Below, one piece after another: positions 1 to 8,462 of a DNA stretch of 64,000 nucleotides (the first letter of the stretch is position 1; every line of letters begins with the position of its first letter). The position numbers and the translations under genes were made by a program. The notes beneath the pieces are model-generated. The model was not told the DNA's origin and did no database searches. It saw nothing but the letters and a program-made list of their open reading frames with translations. The stretch comes from Rothia uropygialis (GTDB lineage Bacteria > Actinomycetota > Actinomycetes > Actinomycetales > Micrococcaceae), in NCBI RefSeq assembly GCF_004137765.1, contig NZ_NOIS01000001.1, positions 620,001 to 684,000 of the forward strand, written 5' to 3'.

Positions 1-1088
1 CGCCATCGGATTCCGGCGTCAATGAAGTCGTCGATGGCTCCATCGAAAACCGCACTGGGATTACCTTCTTCGTGGTTGGTCCGAAGATCCTTGACCATTT
101 GGTACGGGTTCAGAACATAGGAACGCATCTGGTCTCCCCATGAGGCCTTGACGTCCCCGGCAAGCTCTTTTTTCTTCGCGTTCTCTTCTTCTTGGCGCTG
201 AAGAAGCAGACGGGACTGCAAAACGCGCAGAGCGGCAGCCCGGTTCTGGATCTGCGACTTCTCGTTCTGCATGGAGACGACGATGCCCGTGGGTATGTGC
301 GTCATGCGAACAGCAGAGTCCGTCGTATTGACCGACTGACCACCCGGGCCGGAAGAGCGGAACACATCCACTTTAATCTCGTTCTCCGGGATGTCAATGC
401 TGTCTGTCTGCTCGATCAGGGGGATGACCTCGACCGCCGCGAACGATGTTTGTCGCCGACCTTGGTTGTCGAAAGGGGATATACGAACGAGTCGGTGAGT
501 GCCTGCCTCCACCGAAAGCCTGCCGAAAGAATAGGGGGATTTGATCTCGAAGGTCGTGGACTTGAGTCCGGCTTCCTCCGCATACGACGTGTCCAGCACC
601 TTGGCCGGATAACCGTGCTTCTCGGCCCAGCGCAGGTACATCCGCATGAGCATCTCGGCAAAATCGGCCGCATCGACGCCGCCGGCTCCGGAACGGATCG
701 TGATAACGGCTTCCCGAGGGTCGTATTCTCCCGAAAGCAATGTAACGATCTCGAGATCGGCCAAGGCTTTTTGGATCGAGGAAAGCTCCGAGTCGGCTTC
801 GTGGAGCAGATCCGCGTCCTCCTCTTCCTGAGCCAGCTCGACCATGGTCTCGAGGTCATCGATTCGGCCCAGAAGCTTTTCGAGGCGTTCCAACTCCGAT
901 TGACGGTGCGAGAGCTTGGAAGTGACTTTCTGAGCCGCGTCCGGATCGTCCCAGAGATTGGGGGCGGCCGCGGCTTCTGAGAGTTCCGCGATGGTCGCAC
1001 GGAGCCCCTCGACGTCGCTGACCTGTTCTATTTGAGCATAGGTAGCGCGGAGGTCCTTGATTGCTGCGGAAAAGTCGGTGGAAGCCAT
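1..1088 (-). CDS. prfB: Peptide chain release factor 2 (RF2), 3' end cut by window edge
   Basis: RF2 reads UGA and UAA stop codons in the ribosomal A site and triggers peptide release. The minus-strand frame from ATG at 1088 (product starts [13 protein letters not shown]) stays open to the window edge, about 362 codons, so only the last few residues are missing. The RF2 anticodon-like SPF tripeptide is in the segment [11 protein letters not shown] and the catalytic GGQ in [17 protein letters not shown]. The first 40 codons run without an in-frame UGA, so the programmed +1 frameshift that controls RF2 in many bacteria is absent. RF1 and the methylase PrmC, which modifies the GGQ glutamine, are encoded near 44.6-46.6 kb. 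Confidence 0.97.
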   Translation of the reverse strand, partial: MASTDFSAAIKDLRATYAQIEQVSDVEGLRATIAELSEAAAAPNLWDDPDAAQKVTSKLSHRQSELERLEKLLGRIDDLETMVELAQEEEDADLLHEADSELSSIQKALADLEIVTLLSGEYDPREAVITIRSGAGGVDAADFAEMLMRMYLRWAEKHGYPAKVLDTSYAEEAGLKSTTFEIKSPYSFGRLSVEAGTHRLVRISPFDNQGRRQTSFAAVEVIPLIEQTDSIDIPENEIKVDVFRSSGPGGQSVNTTDSAVRMTHIPTGIVVSMQNEKSQIQNRAAALRVLQSRLLLQRQEEENAKKKELAGDVKASWGDQMRSYVLNPYQMVKDLRTNHEEGNPSAVFDGAIDDFIDAGIRW

Positions 1089-1212
1089 ATCCACCCAGTC
1101 TAGTCGATTGTGTGCCCCTCAGCTTCCGACGACGTGGTTCCGGGCGGATAAGAGACGGCTTCGCGCCTCCGCCTCGGTCGGGCAGACTTCGGATTCTCGG
1201 AGGTGGCCGGGG

Positions 1213-1241
1213 TTTCCAAAGCGTCGTGACGGGGGTATAGT
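1213..1241 (+). promoter_or_regulatory. Candidate sigma-70 type promoter of ssrA
   Basis: TTTCCA at 1213-1218 and TATAGT at 1236-1241 are separated by 17 bases, as for a housekeeping sigma promoter. Transcription would begin near 1248, about 65 bases before the mature tmRNA 5' end, leaving a leader for 5' processing. The -35 box matches consensus at only four of six positions. Inferred from sequence pattern only. Confidence 0.45.
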
Positions 1242-1313
1242 AGGGAAGTCCGAAGGGTTGAAAAGCAAGAAAGTTTGACGACCCTACGGAAAAGAAGATT
1301 GAAAACCAAATAT

Positions 1314-1683
1314 GGGGATGATCGGTTTCGACGATGCCAGTTGCGGCAGGTGAAGCGGGCCGAGAATGTAGAGTCATCTCGTTAACGTTCTCTGCAAAAC
1401 AATAAGTGCCAAATCTGAAAAGCGCACTGACTTCGCTCTCGCTGCGTAAGTAGCCAGAGCAGTCTGCTAGCCCGGGTTCGCTTTCGACCCGGTTCCTAGT
1501 ATCAGTTTAGAAGGCCACTGCTCTAGTCCCTCTCCGTAGGGGGCTAGGGGACTTTTATGCGGATAGGTTCGGCGGCAACCAGTTTGTGGGAGTGCCGGAG
1601 CCGAAAACGCCGATTCACAAACTGCGCCCGGAGAAACCCTGGCAAAGCTGCATCGGACCGGGGTTCGATTCCCCGCATCTCCA
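1314..1683 (+). ncRNA. ssrA: Transfer-messenger RNA (tmRNA)
   Basis: tmRNA rescues stalled ribosomes by trans-translation, adding a degradation tag to the unfinished protein. The 5' end GGGGATG (1314-1320) pairs with CATCTCC (1676-1682) as the tRNA-like acceptor stem, next to a T-arm containing GGTTCGATTCC. The discriminator A is at 1683 and the CCA end is not encoded. The tag reading frame is best read from the GCC resume codon at 1408 to TAA at 1447-1449, giving AKSEKRTDFALAA, with the ALAA end recognised by ClpXP-type proteases. The resume codon is an inference from the alignment of the ALAA-TAA end. Confidence 0.95.
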
Positions 1684-1691
1684 CTTTTCAC

Positions 1692-1725
1692 AACGCCCGG
1701 ACCTCATGTGTGAGGCCCGGGCGTT
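1692..1725 (+). terminator. Strong hairpin terminator after ssrA
   Basis: The arms AACGCCCGG-CCTCA and TGAGG-CCGGGCGTT pair around a TGTG loop with one internal A/C mismatch. It starts nine bases after the tmRNA 3' end. There is no T tract, as is common for actinobacterial terminators. Confidence 0.75.
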
Positions 1726-1881
1726 GCTATATCCGCAACAGCCTGCGGGCCGCATAGCCGTTTCAGAGACTCTTCCCGAAAATAGAGCCGGCAAGCCGAT
1801 TCTGACAGTGTGATTAAATGGCCTGTATACAACAAATGCGGTGAACCACGTCGAGCCCACGGAAACGAGGAGAAGTCTCCT

Positions 1882-2631
1882 ATGACCAACAACCCCTCAT
1901 CTGAGAACCACGAGCCAAACTCCGAAGAGAACAGCTCGGCTCCGCGCTTCGGCCAGAGAGACCCCCAGTCCTCTGACGGCATACACAGCAACGGGGGCCA
2001 TGAAGCGACCGGGGAACAGCCCCAGTACGGTAACTACCCATCCCACGGCTCCTCCGTCGGCCGTCAGCCCGACGACGGAAATCGTTATGGCCAACAAGAA
2101 CGCGGCTATCAGCCGTTGCCGCACGACAACGGCCAACAACCGTACAACGATCAGTACAACGGGCAGCCTCGGTACGGGGCTCCGAACAACCAGGCCTATC
2201 CGATGAACGACTCGGGCCAACCTCAGTACCAGCCGAATAATTATGGTCGGCCGAACTACCAGCAATACCCGTCTCGGGTCGGCGAGCGTCCGAACGGTTG
2301 GGGGATGGGCCTGGCCGCTCTCATCTGCGGTATAGCCAGCGTCGTCCTGTGCTGGTTGGTCCTTCCCGGCATAGCCGGAATCGTAGCCATAGTGCTCGGC
2401 ATTGTCGCGGTCAGGAAGCTCGGCAAAACCCAAGGCGCCAGTAAGGCCATGCCGATCATCGGTATCGTCCTCGGCGCGATCGGCGTGATTCTTTCCGTTA
2501 TTGTCGGTGTGCTTTTTGCGATCGGCCTGTCGGTTGCCAATGACGCCGCCCAACAGTGCGGGGGATATTCCTCGGCCAACAGCGCAGAATTCGAACAATG
2601 CGTTGACTCTTACATCCAGTCGAACTACTGA
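1882..2631 (+). CDS. DUF4190-like membrane protein with Tyr/Gln/Asn-rich N-terminal tail
   Basis: A 249-residue protein of unknown function. Residues 1 to about 140 are a disordered tail rich in Gln, Asn, Gly, Tyr, Pro and charged residues. Two hydrophobic helices follow: one around GLAALICGIASVVLCWLVLPGIAGIVAIVLG (broken here only by a Pro-Gly) and a second around IIGIVLGAIGVILSVIV. A short exported or cytosolic end carries two Cys (QCGGYS and EFEQCVDSY). This arrangement resembles DUF4190 proteins of actinobacteria. The ATG at 1882 is preferred over an upstream in-frame ATG at 1810 because GAGGAG lies just before it. It stands alone between two terminators. Confidence 0.7.
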   Translation: MTNNPSSENHEPNSEENSSAPRFGQRDPQSSDGIHSNGGHEATGEQPQYGNYPSHGSSVGRQPDDGNRYGQQERGYQPLPHDNGQQPYNDQYNGQPRYGAPNNQAYPMNDSGQPQYQPNNYGRPNYQQYPSRVGERPNGWGMGLAALICGIASVVLCWLVLPGIAGIVAIVLGIVAVRKLGKTQGASKAMPIIGIVLGAIGVILSVIVGVLFAIGLSVANDAAQQCGGYSSANSAEFEQCVDSYIQSNY

Positions 2632-2659
2632 TTCCGGGCCCCGAGGCGAGATTGACGCG

Positions 2660-2698
2660 AAAAGGCCCCGCTACCATGATTCGGCAGCGGGGCCTTTT
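2660..2698. terminator. Bidirectional terminator between DUF4190 gene and hisN
   Basis: AAAAGGCCCCGCT (2660-2672) pairs perfectly with AGCGGGGCCTTTT (2686-2698). The A and T runs at the arm ends make it work as an intrinsic terminator on both strands, for the plus-strand gene ending at 2631 and the minus-strand hisN ending at 2716. Confidence 0.88.
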
Positions 2699-2715
2699 CG
2701 TGCTCAAGAGTGCCT

Positions 2716-3546
2716 CTAGTATTCGGCGGCTGTGGACCCACCCGACAATGAGGACTCCGGCTCGCCGGCGGCCAGCTTGTCGAGTACTCTGCGATGCAGA
2801 TGTCCATTGGTCGCGAGGGCATTGCCGCCGTGCGGGCCGTCCTCGCCATCGAGGGATGTGAACTGGCCTCCCGCCTCGGTCACGATCGGAACCAAAGCCG
2901 CCATATCGTGCAGGTTCAGTTCAGGCTCGCAGGCTATATCGACTGCGCCTTCGGCCAGGAGGCAGTAGGACCAGAAGTCTCCATAGGCTCTGACTCTCCA
3001 AACCTGGTCGGTGAGATCGAGGAACTGCTCGCGACGGCCGAGATCCTTCCACCCGGACAGTGAAGAGAAGGACAGCGAAGCATCGTGCAGCGAGCTTATT
3101 CCAGAGACGCTGAGGCGCCTCGCCTTGGCAATGGAACGGCCCGTGAAGGCGCCGCTGCCCTCCGCCGCCCACCAGCGTCGCTGGAGGGCGGGCGCGGATA
3201 CCAACCCGACGACCGGCCTGCCCTGGTCCATCAGCGCGATCAATGTTGCCCATACGGGAACTCCGCGGACGAAATTCTTCGTACCGTCAATGGGATCCAC
3301 GACCCACTGGCGAGGTGAGGAACCGGTTGCCCCAAATTCCTCGCCCACGACGGCGTCGCGGGTCCGAGCGCGGGAAAGATGTGAACGGATCAGTTGTTCG
3401 GCCTCGCGGTCGGCGTCCGTGACCGGAGTCAAGTCCGGCTTTGTCTCAACCGTGAAGTCCTGAGCCTGAAATTTTCCGAGCGTGTAGCGGTCAACGGCAT
3501 CGGCAATGACGTGCGCCAAACGCATGTCATCGTTGTAGGGGCTCAT
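2716..3546 (-). CDS. hisN: Histidinol-phosphatase, inositol monophosphatase superfamily
   Basis: This enzyme is expected to hydrolyse histidinol phosphate to histidinol, the penultimate step of histidine synthesis in actinobacteria that use the IMPase-type HisN. The 276-residue product has the Mg2+/Li+-sensitive phosphatase signatures: GEEFG, the metal-binding DPIDGTKNF and, late, [17 protein letters not shown] with the GGxF turn. I take ATG 3546, since GAAAG sits at a good distance before it; ATG 3555 in frame is the alternative. It follows rsgA by 46 bases on the same strand and shares its likely transcript. The substrate (histidinol phosphate versus inositol phosphate) is an inference from family membership. 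Confidence 0.82.
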   Translation of the reverse strand: MSPYNDDMRLAHVIADAVDRYTLGKFQAQDFTVETKPDLTPVTDADREAEQLIRSHLSRARTRDAVVGEEFGATGSSPRQWVVDPIDGTKNFVRGVPVWATLIALMDQGRPVVGLVSAPALQRRWWAAEGSGAFTGRSIAKARRLSVSGISSLHDASLSFSSLSGWKDLGRREQFLDLTDQVWRVRAYGDFWSYCLLAEGAVDIACEPELNLHDMAALVPIVTEAGGQFTSLDGEDGPHGGNALATNGHLHRRVLDKLAAGEPESSLSGGSTAAEY

Positions 3547-3592
3547 TGAAGTCATGCTTTCTAGGCTATCCCATGCTCGAGGCGCCGCCCGG

Positions 3593-4702
3593 TTAGGAAG
3601 TCGCGCCAAGCTCCTTCACATGGTCCAGTCCTTCTTCGGTGGCTACCCCCAGTAGGCGCCGTAGCGATTCGAGTCTCTGCCCCGCGTAGTCTCCGGCCTT
3701 GCCGGAATCCACGAGAGCCTGGATTCCGCACCCTATGGCGTCGACTGCATGCGTGCATCCTTTCGGGCACTCGGCCGATCCGGGGGCCAAATCCTCGAAT
3801 GCCTCGACCGTAGTCTCCTTGGCGACGTGGGCCAGGCCGAACGATCTGATTCCGGGCGTGTCCACGACCCACGTACCGGCTTTTCCCCAAGCCGGAGAAA
3901 TGGCCAGCGCCGATGAGGAGGTGTGCCTCCCGCGACCTGTGACCTCGTTGACGCCGCCCGTGGACCGGGTTGATCCGGCCAAGGCATTGACGAGGGTCGA
4001 TTTTCCGACCCCGGAGTGGCCGAGGAAAACGCTGACGTGGCCGTCGAGCTGGGCCTGCACCTCGTCGAGCAGGGCCGTATCCAGGGTCAGACTTTCGTGC
4101 TGGCCGACGCGGGTGAGGCCTTCCGCGGAACCTTCGGGAGAGCTGGTCAGAATGCGCAATGATGTATTCGCGTAATAATCCCGAAGGGGAGCGGCCTCGC
4201 CGAGATCGGTTTTGGTGATGCAGAGGATGGGCTCAATGCCCGCGTCATACGCCGCGACGATCGATCGGTCGATGAAACCGGTCCGCGGGGTAGGGTGAGC
4301 CGCGGCTACAACGATGATCAGTTGGCTGGCGTTGGCCACAACGACCCTTTCAATGGGGTCCGTGTCGTCCGCACTTCGGCGCAGGACTGTCGAGCGCACC
4401 TCGAGACGTACGAGGCGTGCCAATGATCCTTCCGACCCCGATGTGTCTCCGACCAGGCCGACGAGGTCCCCCACGGCGATAGGGGTACGTCGCAAATCCT
4501 TGGCCCGGACCGCTGTGATCTCGGTTCCGGGCCCGCTTGCTCCGAGATCGATCGTGTATCGGCCGCGGTCAACGGTGACCACGCGCCCGATCACGGCGTC
4601 TTCGTGCGCGGGCCGGTCCTTGGTTCGCGGCCGGGAACCCTTCTTGTTGGCCCTGACGTGAACATCGGATTCGTCCCATGACTGGGAAGAGCGACGACGC
4701 AT
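3593..4702 (-). CDS. rsgA: Ribosome small subunit-dependent GTPase A
   Basis: RsgA is a circularly permuted GTPase that tests late maturation of the 30S subunit. The 369-residue product shows the OB-fold half first, then G4 (TKTD), G1 P-loop (GHSGVGKST), G3 (DTPG) and a C-terminal zinc knuckle (CPKGCTH followed by a further Cys). That G4-G1-G3 order is diagnostic. ATG 4702 overlaps the aroA stop by one base (TGATG), which chooses this start over an in-frame ATG at 4735 lying inside aroA and suggests translational coupling. In Micrococcaceae aroA-rsgA-hisN is a familiar order. Confidence 0.95.
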   Translation of the reverse strand: MRRRSSQSWDESDVHVRANKKGSRPRTKDRPAHEDAVIGRVVTVDRGRYTIDLGASGPGTEITAVRAKDLRRTPIAVGDLVGLVGDTSGSEGSLARLVRLEVRSTVLRRSADDTDPIERVVVANASQLIIVVAAAHPTPRTGFIDRSIVAAYDAGIEPILCITKTDLGEAAPLRDYYANTSLRILTSSPEGSAEGLTRVGQHESLTLDTALLDEVQAQLDGHVSVFLGHSGVGKSTLVNALAGSTRSTGGVNEVTGRGRHTSSSALAISPAWGKAGTWVVDTPGIRSFGLAHVAKETTVEAFEDLAPGSAECPKGCTHAVDAIGCGIQALVDSGKAGDYAGQRLESLRRLLGVATEEGLDHVKELGATS

Positions 4703-6072
4703 CAGACGTCGCCTCCCTCGAGCATGCCCTCCCACAGGGTGGTGAAGTCCGGCAGCGTCTTGGATGTGGTGTCCACGTTTTCCACGACGACGCCGTCAAC
4801 CGCAAGCCCGATGACGGCCCCGGCAGTGGCCATACGATGGTCTTCGTAGGTTTCGAAAAGGCCGCCGTGCCGAACGCGAGACAGCACCCGTATACCGTCC
4901 TCCGTCTCTTCCGCCCGGCCGCCCAGACGGTTGATCTCCGTCACGAGCGCCTTCAAACGGTCGGTCTCATGACCGCGAAGATGCCCAATTCCTCGCAGTC
5001 GTGAGGGCTGTTGGGCGAGGGCGGCAATGGCCGCAACCGTGGGAGCGAGTTCACCGGCTTCCGAGAGGTCGAGGTCGACCCCCGGCAGCTGGCCGGTGAG
5101 GGCTCCTCCCCCCGGACCGGTAACCCTCAGATCGTGCCCTTGACGATGAACTTCGGCCCCGAACTCGGGAAGGATGCGCCGCCATTGATCGCCACCCTGG
5201 GTGGTGGTTGTGGGCCAATCGGGAATCGTCACTGTATTTCCGGTGACCACGGCTGCCGCGAGGAACGGCCCCGCATTGGAGAGATCCGGTTCGACGGCGA
5301 CGTCGTGGGCGCGAGGTATCGCCGGAAGGACGGTCCAGGATGAATCATGATTCCTTCGGACCGTGACACCGTATTCGGCCAGCGTCTGGATTGTCATCTC
5401 AACGTGAGGCATCGACGGAATACCCGAACCCTCGTGCCTGATCGTGAGGCCACCCGGAAGGAGGCATCCGCTGAGCATCGCCGCGGACAAGAACTGGCTC
5501 GAAGTGCTCGCGTCGATGCGGATCCCACGCGTCCCTTCTCCGCGCTCACGGCCCTCGGCGCCGGTACCGCGGGGAAGAACGGTGAAAGGAAGAGTTTCTG
5601 TGCCCGCATCGTCCACCGTCGCGCCCAATTGCCGAAGGGCGTCGATGACCGGGGCCATGGGCCGCTGCCGGGCACCCGCGTCACCGTCGAACCGGGCCGG
5701 GATTCCCAGTATCGCGGTGAGTTGTGGGAGGAAGCGCATGACGGTGCCCGCGAGTCCCGTATCGATCTCAACCGTGTCAGGGAAGCGGGTATGACCACCG
5801 GTCGGGTGCTCGTCCAAGGACACGGGATCGACCCTCACCAGCTGGCCGTCACGTTCAAAACGGGCGCCGACCCTCTCGAGTGCCTCCATCATGAGGTTAG
5901 AATCCCTGGATTCGAGGGCACCCCGAAGGGTACTGGGCCCGTCGGCAATCGCCGCCAGGAACAAGTACCTGTTGGTGAGGGACTTGGAACCTGGAACTCG
6001 GACACGTGCGCTCCACGATGAGTCAGGGAAGACCACGGGTGCGCGCCAGTCGCGGGCAACGGAAGGATTCAA
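4702..6072 (-). CDS. aroA: 3-phosphoshikimate 1-carboxyvinyltransferase (EPSP synthase)
   Basis: Transfers enolpyruvate from PEP to shikimate 3-phosphate, the sixth step of the shikimate pathway and the glyphosate target. The product of about 456 residues carries the N-terminal PGSKSLTNRYL phosphate-binding signature, GARQRPMAPV in the PEP region and the C-terminal EDHRMATAGAV motif. A start further upstream at 6195 would run through the hairpin at 6134-6159, so I choose TTG at 6072, which has AGAGGT five bases before it. It overlaps rsgA by one base and heads an aroA-rsgA-hisN group. Confidence 0.94.
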   Translation of the reverse strand: MNPSVARDWRAPVVFPDSSWSARVRVPGSKSLTNRYLFLAAIADGPSTLRGALESRDSNLMMEALERVGARFERDGQLVRVDPVSLDEHPTGGHTRFPDTVEIDTGLAGTVMRFLPQLTAILGIPARFDGDAGARQRPMAPVIDALRQLGATVDDAGTETLPFTVLPRGTGAEGRERGEGTRGIRIDASTSSQFLSAAMLSGCLLPGGLTIRHEGSGIPSMPHVEMTIQTLAEYGVTVRRNHDSSWTVLPAIPRAHDVAVEPDLSNAGPFLAAAVVTGNTVTIPDWPTTTTQGGDQWRRILPEFGAEVHRQGHDLRVTGPGGGALTGQLPGVDLDLSEAGELAPTVAAIAALAQQPSRLRGIGHLRGHETDRLKALVTEINRLGGRAEETEDGIRVLSRVRHGGLFETYEDHRMATAGAVIGLAVDGVVVENVDTTSKTLPDFTTLWEGMLEGGDV

Positions 6073-6133
6073 GAGGTACCTCTGCTGATTCGTGTATGGG
6101 TTGGGGCGTACATCGATTATTTTAAGCGCGAAC

Positions 6134-6159
6134 GGGGGTCCGCACGAATGCGGACCCCC
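6134..6159. terminator. Hairpin terminator after the DoxX-like gene
   Basis: GGGGGTCCGCA (6134-6144) and TGCGGACCCCC (6149-6159) form an 11-bp perfect stem with a 4-base loop. It lies 40 bases after the minus-strand gene ending at 6202 and before aroA, so it probably separates the two units. The T-poor tail is typical of high-GC organisms. Confidence 0.72.
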
Positions 6160-6201
6160 GGATGGTTCACAGGCGATCACATCGCCTGGTCTCACGCTGC
6201 A

Positions 6202-6714
6202 TCAGTTGCCGAAAACGTCTTCGGACTTCTTCTTCAGATCGTCGCCCAACTTATTGGACTTCTTCTTGACGTCCTCGCTGAGCTTTCCGGCGCGCCAGGC
6301 CAAGGAAGGGTTTCCTTCCGTATCGACTGACGTCAAGGCGACGGCACCCACGAGGGATGCGTTCTTGACGCCATCCGCGATGCGGGCCTCCTTCTTTTCC
6401 TTGGTGTCGGCCTCGGCGTTCACAAAATCGACATAAGCGTTGATCGTGCCTGCTGCCAATAACAGCGTGGAGGAAAGACGCGGGAAGCGGCCCAGGGCGA
6501 ACAATGCGCCGGCGCCGACCTGAGTCGCGGCAATGGCCTGTCCGACGAGTCGTTCCTGGCCGCGCAAGGGAGCGAGCTGCGGTGCCGCTTTCGCCGCCGC
6601 ATCGATAGCCGGCTTCAGGTGCTTGGCCGACTCCGGGGTACGCAGACGGTTGACACCGTTGTAGATGAACGATGCTGCCAACAGGGGGCGAGCAAGTTTG
6701 CGAACGATGGTCAT
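6202..6714 (-). CDS. DoxX-family membrane protein
   Basis: A 170-residue protein of the DoxX family, small four-helix membrane proteins of poorly defined function; some actinobacterial members are tied to redox or oxidative-stress complexes. The start RKLARPLLAASFIYNGVNRL is typical, with further hydrophobic stretches around residues 60-95 and 115-130. The C-terminal 25 residues are a Lys/Asp-rich soluble tail. ATG 6714 has a full Shine-Dalgarno (GAGGAGGA) seven bases before it. It is transcribed away from sigH, whose start is about 220 bases off; a link to the stress regulon is possible but not shown. Confidence 0.8.
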   Translation of the reverse strand: MTIVRKLARPLLAASFIYNGVNRLRTPESAKHLKPAIDAAAKAAPQLAPLRGQERLVGQAIAATQVGAGALFALGRFPRLSSTLLLAAGTINAYVDFVNAEADTKEKKEARIADGVKNASLVGAVALTSVDTEGNPSLAWRAGKLSEDVKKKSNKLGDDLKKKSEDVFGN

Positions 6715-6862
6715 GATTCCTCCTCAACGTGGGAATTCGTTCTCGGCAACGGAGGATGCCGATCGAAAACCCGTGGGTCCACGATCATCCTATGTGATCG
6801 GGTCCACGCAGATACAGGTACGCGTGCCGTTTCGTGCCCTGCGAACACAAAACTAATACGAC

Positions 6863-6889
6863 GGAATATAACGAACCGCGGGTCCGTTG
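6863..6889 (+). promoter_or_regulatory. Candidate SigH/SigR-type promoter upstream of sigH
   Basis: GGAAT at 6863-6867 and GTT at 6886-6888 are separated by exactly 18 bases, matching the GGAAT-N18-GTT pattern recognised by SigH/SigR in mycobacteria and streptomycetes. It lies about 45 bases before the upstream sigH start and would give positive autoregulation of the sigH-rsrA operon, as known for the homologous loci. Recognised by eye. Confidence 0.7.
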
Positions 6890-6935
6890 AAATTCACGAC
6901 GACAAATACCGAGCAGTGCTGAGGGGTGATGCAGG

Positions 6936-7709
6936 GTGACGGCAACGTTGGAAAAGCCGTTGACGACGTCCGGGCCGACGTCCGGAGCATCTATGTCGAC
7001 AAACCTTCTAGACTGGGATGAATTCATCAGTAGGCCCAAGCGGAAGGAATCCGTGGACACAGTCGATCTGTCCCGCGAATCGGACGAAGAGCGCAAGGCT
7101 CGTTTCGAGCGGGAAGCCATGCAATATATCGATCAGTTGTATGCTGCCGCCTTGCGCATGGCCCGAAATCAGGCGGATGCCCAGGACCTCGTCCAAGAGG
7201 CGTACACGAAGGCTTTTTCTGCGTTTCACCAGTACAAGCCGGGTACGAACCTCAAGGCGTGGCTCTATCGCATCCTGACCAACACGTACATCAACTTGTA
7301 TCGCAAGCGGCAACGCGAGCCGCATCAGGCGAATACGGATTCGGTTGAGGACTGGCAGCTGGTCCAGGCTTCGGCCCACACATCATCAGGGTTGAAGTCC
7401 GCGGAGTCGGAGGCGCTCGAGCATCTGCCGGACAGTGACGTCAAAAGCGCGCTACAGTCCCTCCCGGAAGATTTCCGGATGGCGGTCTACTACTCGGACG
7501 TCGAGGGATTCGCGTACAAGGAAATCGCGGAAATCCTCGATATCCCGATTGGTACCGTCATGTCCCGCCTTCACCGAGGACGCAGGCTTTTGCGCGAACA
7601 GTTGGCCGAATACGCCTCCGGCCTCGGTTTCAGCACCGAAGGCGGTCGAAAGACCGGCTCCGGAGATAAGAAGACCAAGAATTCGACAGGCGCCCAAGGC
7701 GCCAAATAG
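6936..7709 (+). CDS. sigH: ECF RNA polymerase sigma factor SigH (SigR-like)
   Basis: Group IV sigma factor for thiol-oxidative and heat stress, held inactive by the redox-sensing anti-sigma encoded next door. The 257-residue product has region 2 ([20 protein letters not shown]) and region 4 ([21 protein letters not shown]), followed by a basic low-complexity tail. GTG 6936 is preceded by GAGGGG; ATG 6993 ([11 protein letters not shown]) also has GGAG six bases upstream. Two isoforms are therefore possible, like the long and short forms of Streptomyces SigR. rsrA follows after 35 bases. Confidence 0.93.
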   Translation: MTATLEKPLTTSGPTSGASMSTNLLDWDEFISRPKRKESVDTVDLSRESDEERKARFEREAMQYIDQLYAAALRMARNQADAQDLVQEAYTKAFSAFHQYKPGTNLKAWLYRILTNTYINLYRKRQREPHQANTDSVEDWQLVQASAHTSSGLKSAESEALEHLPDSDVKSALQSLPEDFRMAVYYSDVEGFAYKEIAEILDIPIGTVMSRLHRGRRLLREQLAEYASGLGFSTEGGRKTGSGDKKTKNSTGAQGAK

Positions 7710-7744
7710 CGGTGAGAACGCCCATCGTGAGGAAGGAAAGGATT

Positions 7745-8074
7745 ATGACAGACTGCCAAGAGACCGGCGGATGCCGCGAAGACAAGATCCATCGGATCTA
7801 TGAATACCTCGACGGCGCTCTCTCCGCGGAAGACATCGAAGACATCTGCAAGCACTTGAATGAGTGCGAGACGTGCGCTCGAGAGTATGACCTGGAATGC
7901 GTGATCCGGTCCGCGGTCAAGCGCTCATGCTGCGAGCCGGCGCCGGAAGAGCTCAAACAATCGATCCTCGCAAGGATCGACTCATTGCGCGGCGGCGCCG
8001 ATTCCTCGGAACACGACCATTCGGCTCTGGGCGTGGCAGGCGACGACGCCTCGGGCCGCCCGCTGGCTTCCTGA
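7745..8074 (+). CDS. rsrA: Zinc-binding anti-sigma factor (RsrA/RshA)
   Basis: Redox-switch partner of SigH: reduced zinc-bound protein holds the sigma factor, and disulfide formation releases it. The 109-residue product has the ZAS motif H-x3-C-x2-C in KHLNECETCAREYD, additional Cys near the N-terminus (DCQETGGC) and the pair SCC. ATG 7745 follows the strong AGGAAAGGA sequence; an upstream in-frame GTG at 7712 lacks one. The C-terminal 35 residues are soluble and acidic, with a His-rich SSEHDHS patch. Confidence 0.92.
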   Translation: MTDCQETGGCREDKIHRIYEYLDGALSAEDIEDICKHLNECETCAREYDLECVIRSAVKRSCCEPAPEELKQSILARIDSLRGGADSSEHDHSALGVAGDDASGRPLAS

Positions 8075-8095
8075 CAGGGCCCGCCCCGAGCGACA

Positions 8096-8134
8096 AAAAG
8101 GGCTGAGATGCTTGAAAAGCATCTCAGCCCTTTT
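8096..8134. terminator. Bidirectional terminator between rsrA and the bL37 gene
   Basis: Arms AAAAGGGCTGAGATGCTT (8096-8113) and AAGCATCTCAGCCCTTTT (8117-8134) pair perfectly over 18 bases with a 3-base loop; A and T ends serve both strands. It ends the sigH-rsrA transcript and the convergent bL37 transcript. Confidence 0.9.
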
Positions 8135-8194
8135 CCTCGGCAGCCCAGTCGCTTCGCACAAGGCGAGGACCGGTACCACGGCCAAGCCAACTCC

Positions 8195-8269
8195 TTAGGA
8201 GTTAGGCCGCTTGCCATGGTTGGCTGCGTTCTTACGACGATCCTTACGCTTACGTCCACGCTTGCTCAT
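8195..8269 (-). CDS. 50S ribosomal protein bL37 (24 residues)
   Basis: A 24-codon minus-strand gene whose product begins MSKRGRKRKDRR and ends NHGKRPNS. The sequence strongly resembles bL37, a tiny basic protein seen in mycobacterial 50S subunits and encoded in the same neighbourhood beside sigH-rshA. ATG 8269 has a perfect AGGAGG Shine-Dalgarno six bases upstream. About half the residues are Arg or Lys, fitting rRNA binding. It is too short for routine ORF calling. Confidence 0.88.
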   Translation of the reverse strand: MSKRGRKRKDRRKNAANHGKRPNS

Positions 8270-8462
8270 ATGAGCCTCCTTCCGCGCATCTCCGTACTCA
8301 CGTATGAAGAGCGGCCCTGAAATGGTCAGCCCACCGCGGACCACCCGGCGCAGCGGCGCGCGGGATCAGGCAATGGGCATTGTGCATCATTCTGCCAGAC
8401 AACACGACGCCGGTGCACATCGCCACCGAAAAATGCGAGCGTGATCTCGGCCCAACCGAAAT

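Noticed and set aside
1810-1881. Upstream extension of the DUF4190-like protein
   Set aside because: No ribosome site before 1810, while GAGGAG directly precedes ATG 1882.
6073-6195. N-terminal extension of aroA from an ATG at 6195
   Set aside because: It would include the terminator hairpin at 6134-6159, and EPSP synthases do not have this extra sequence.
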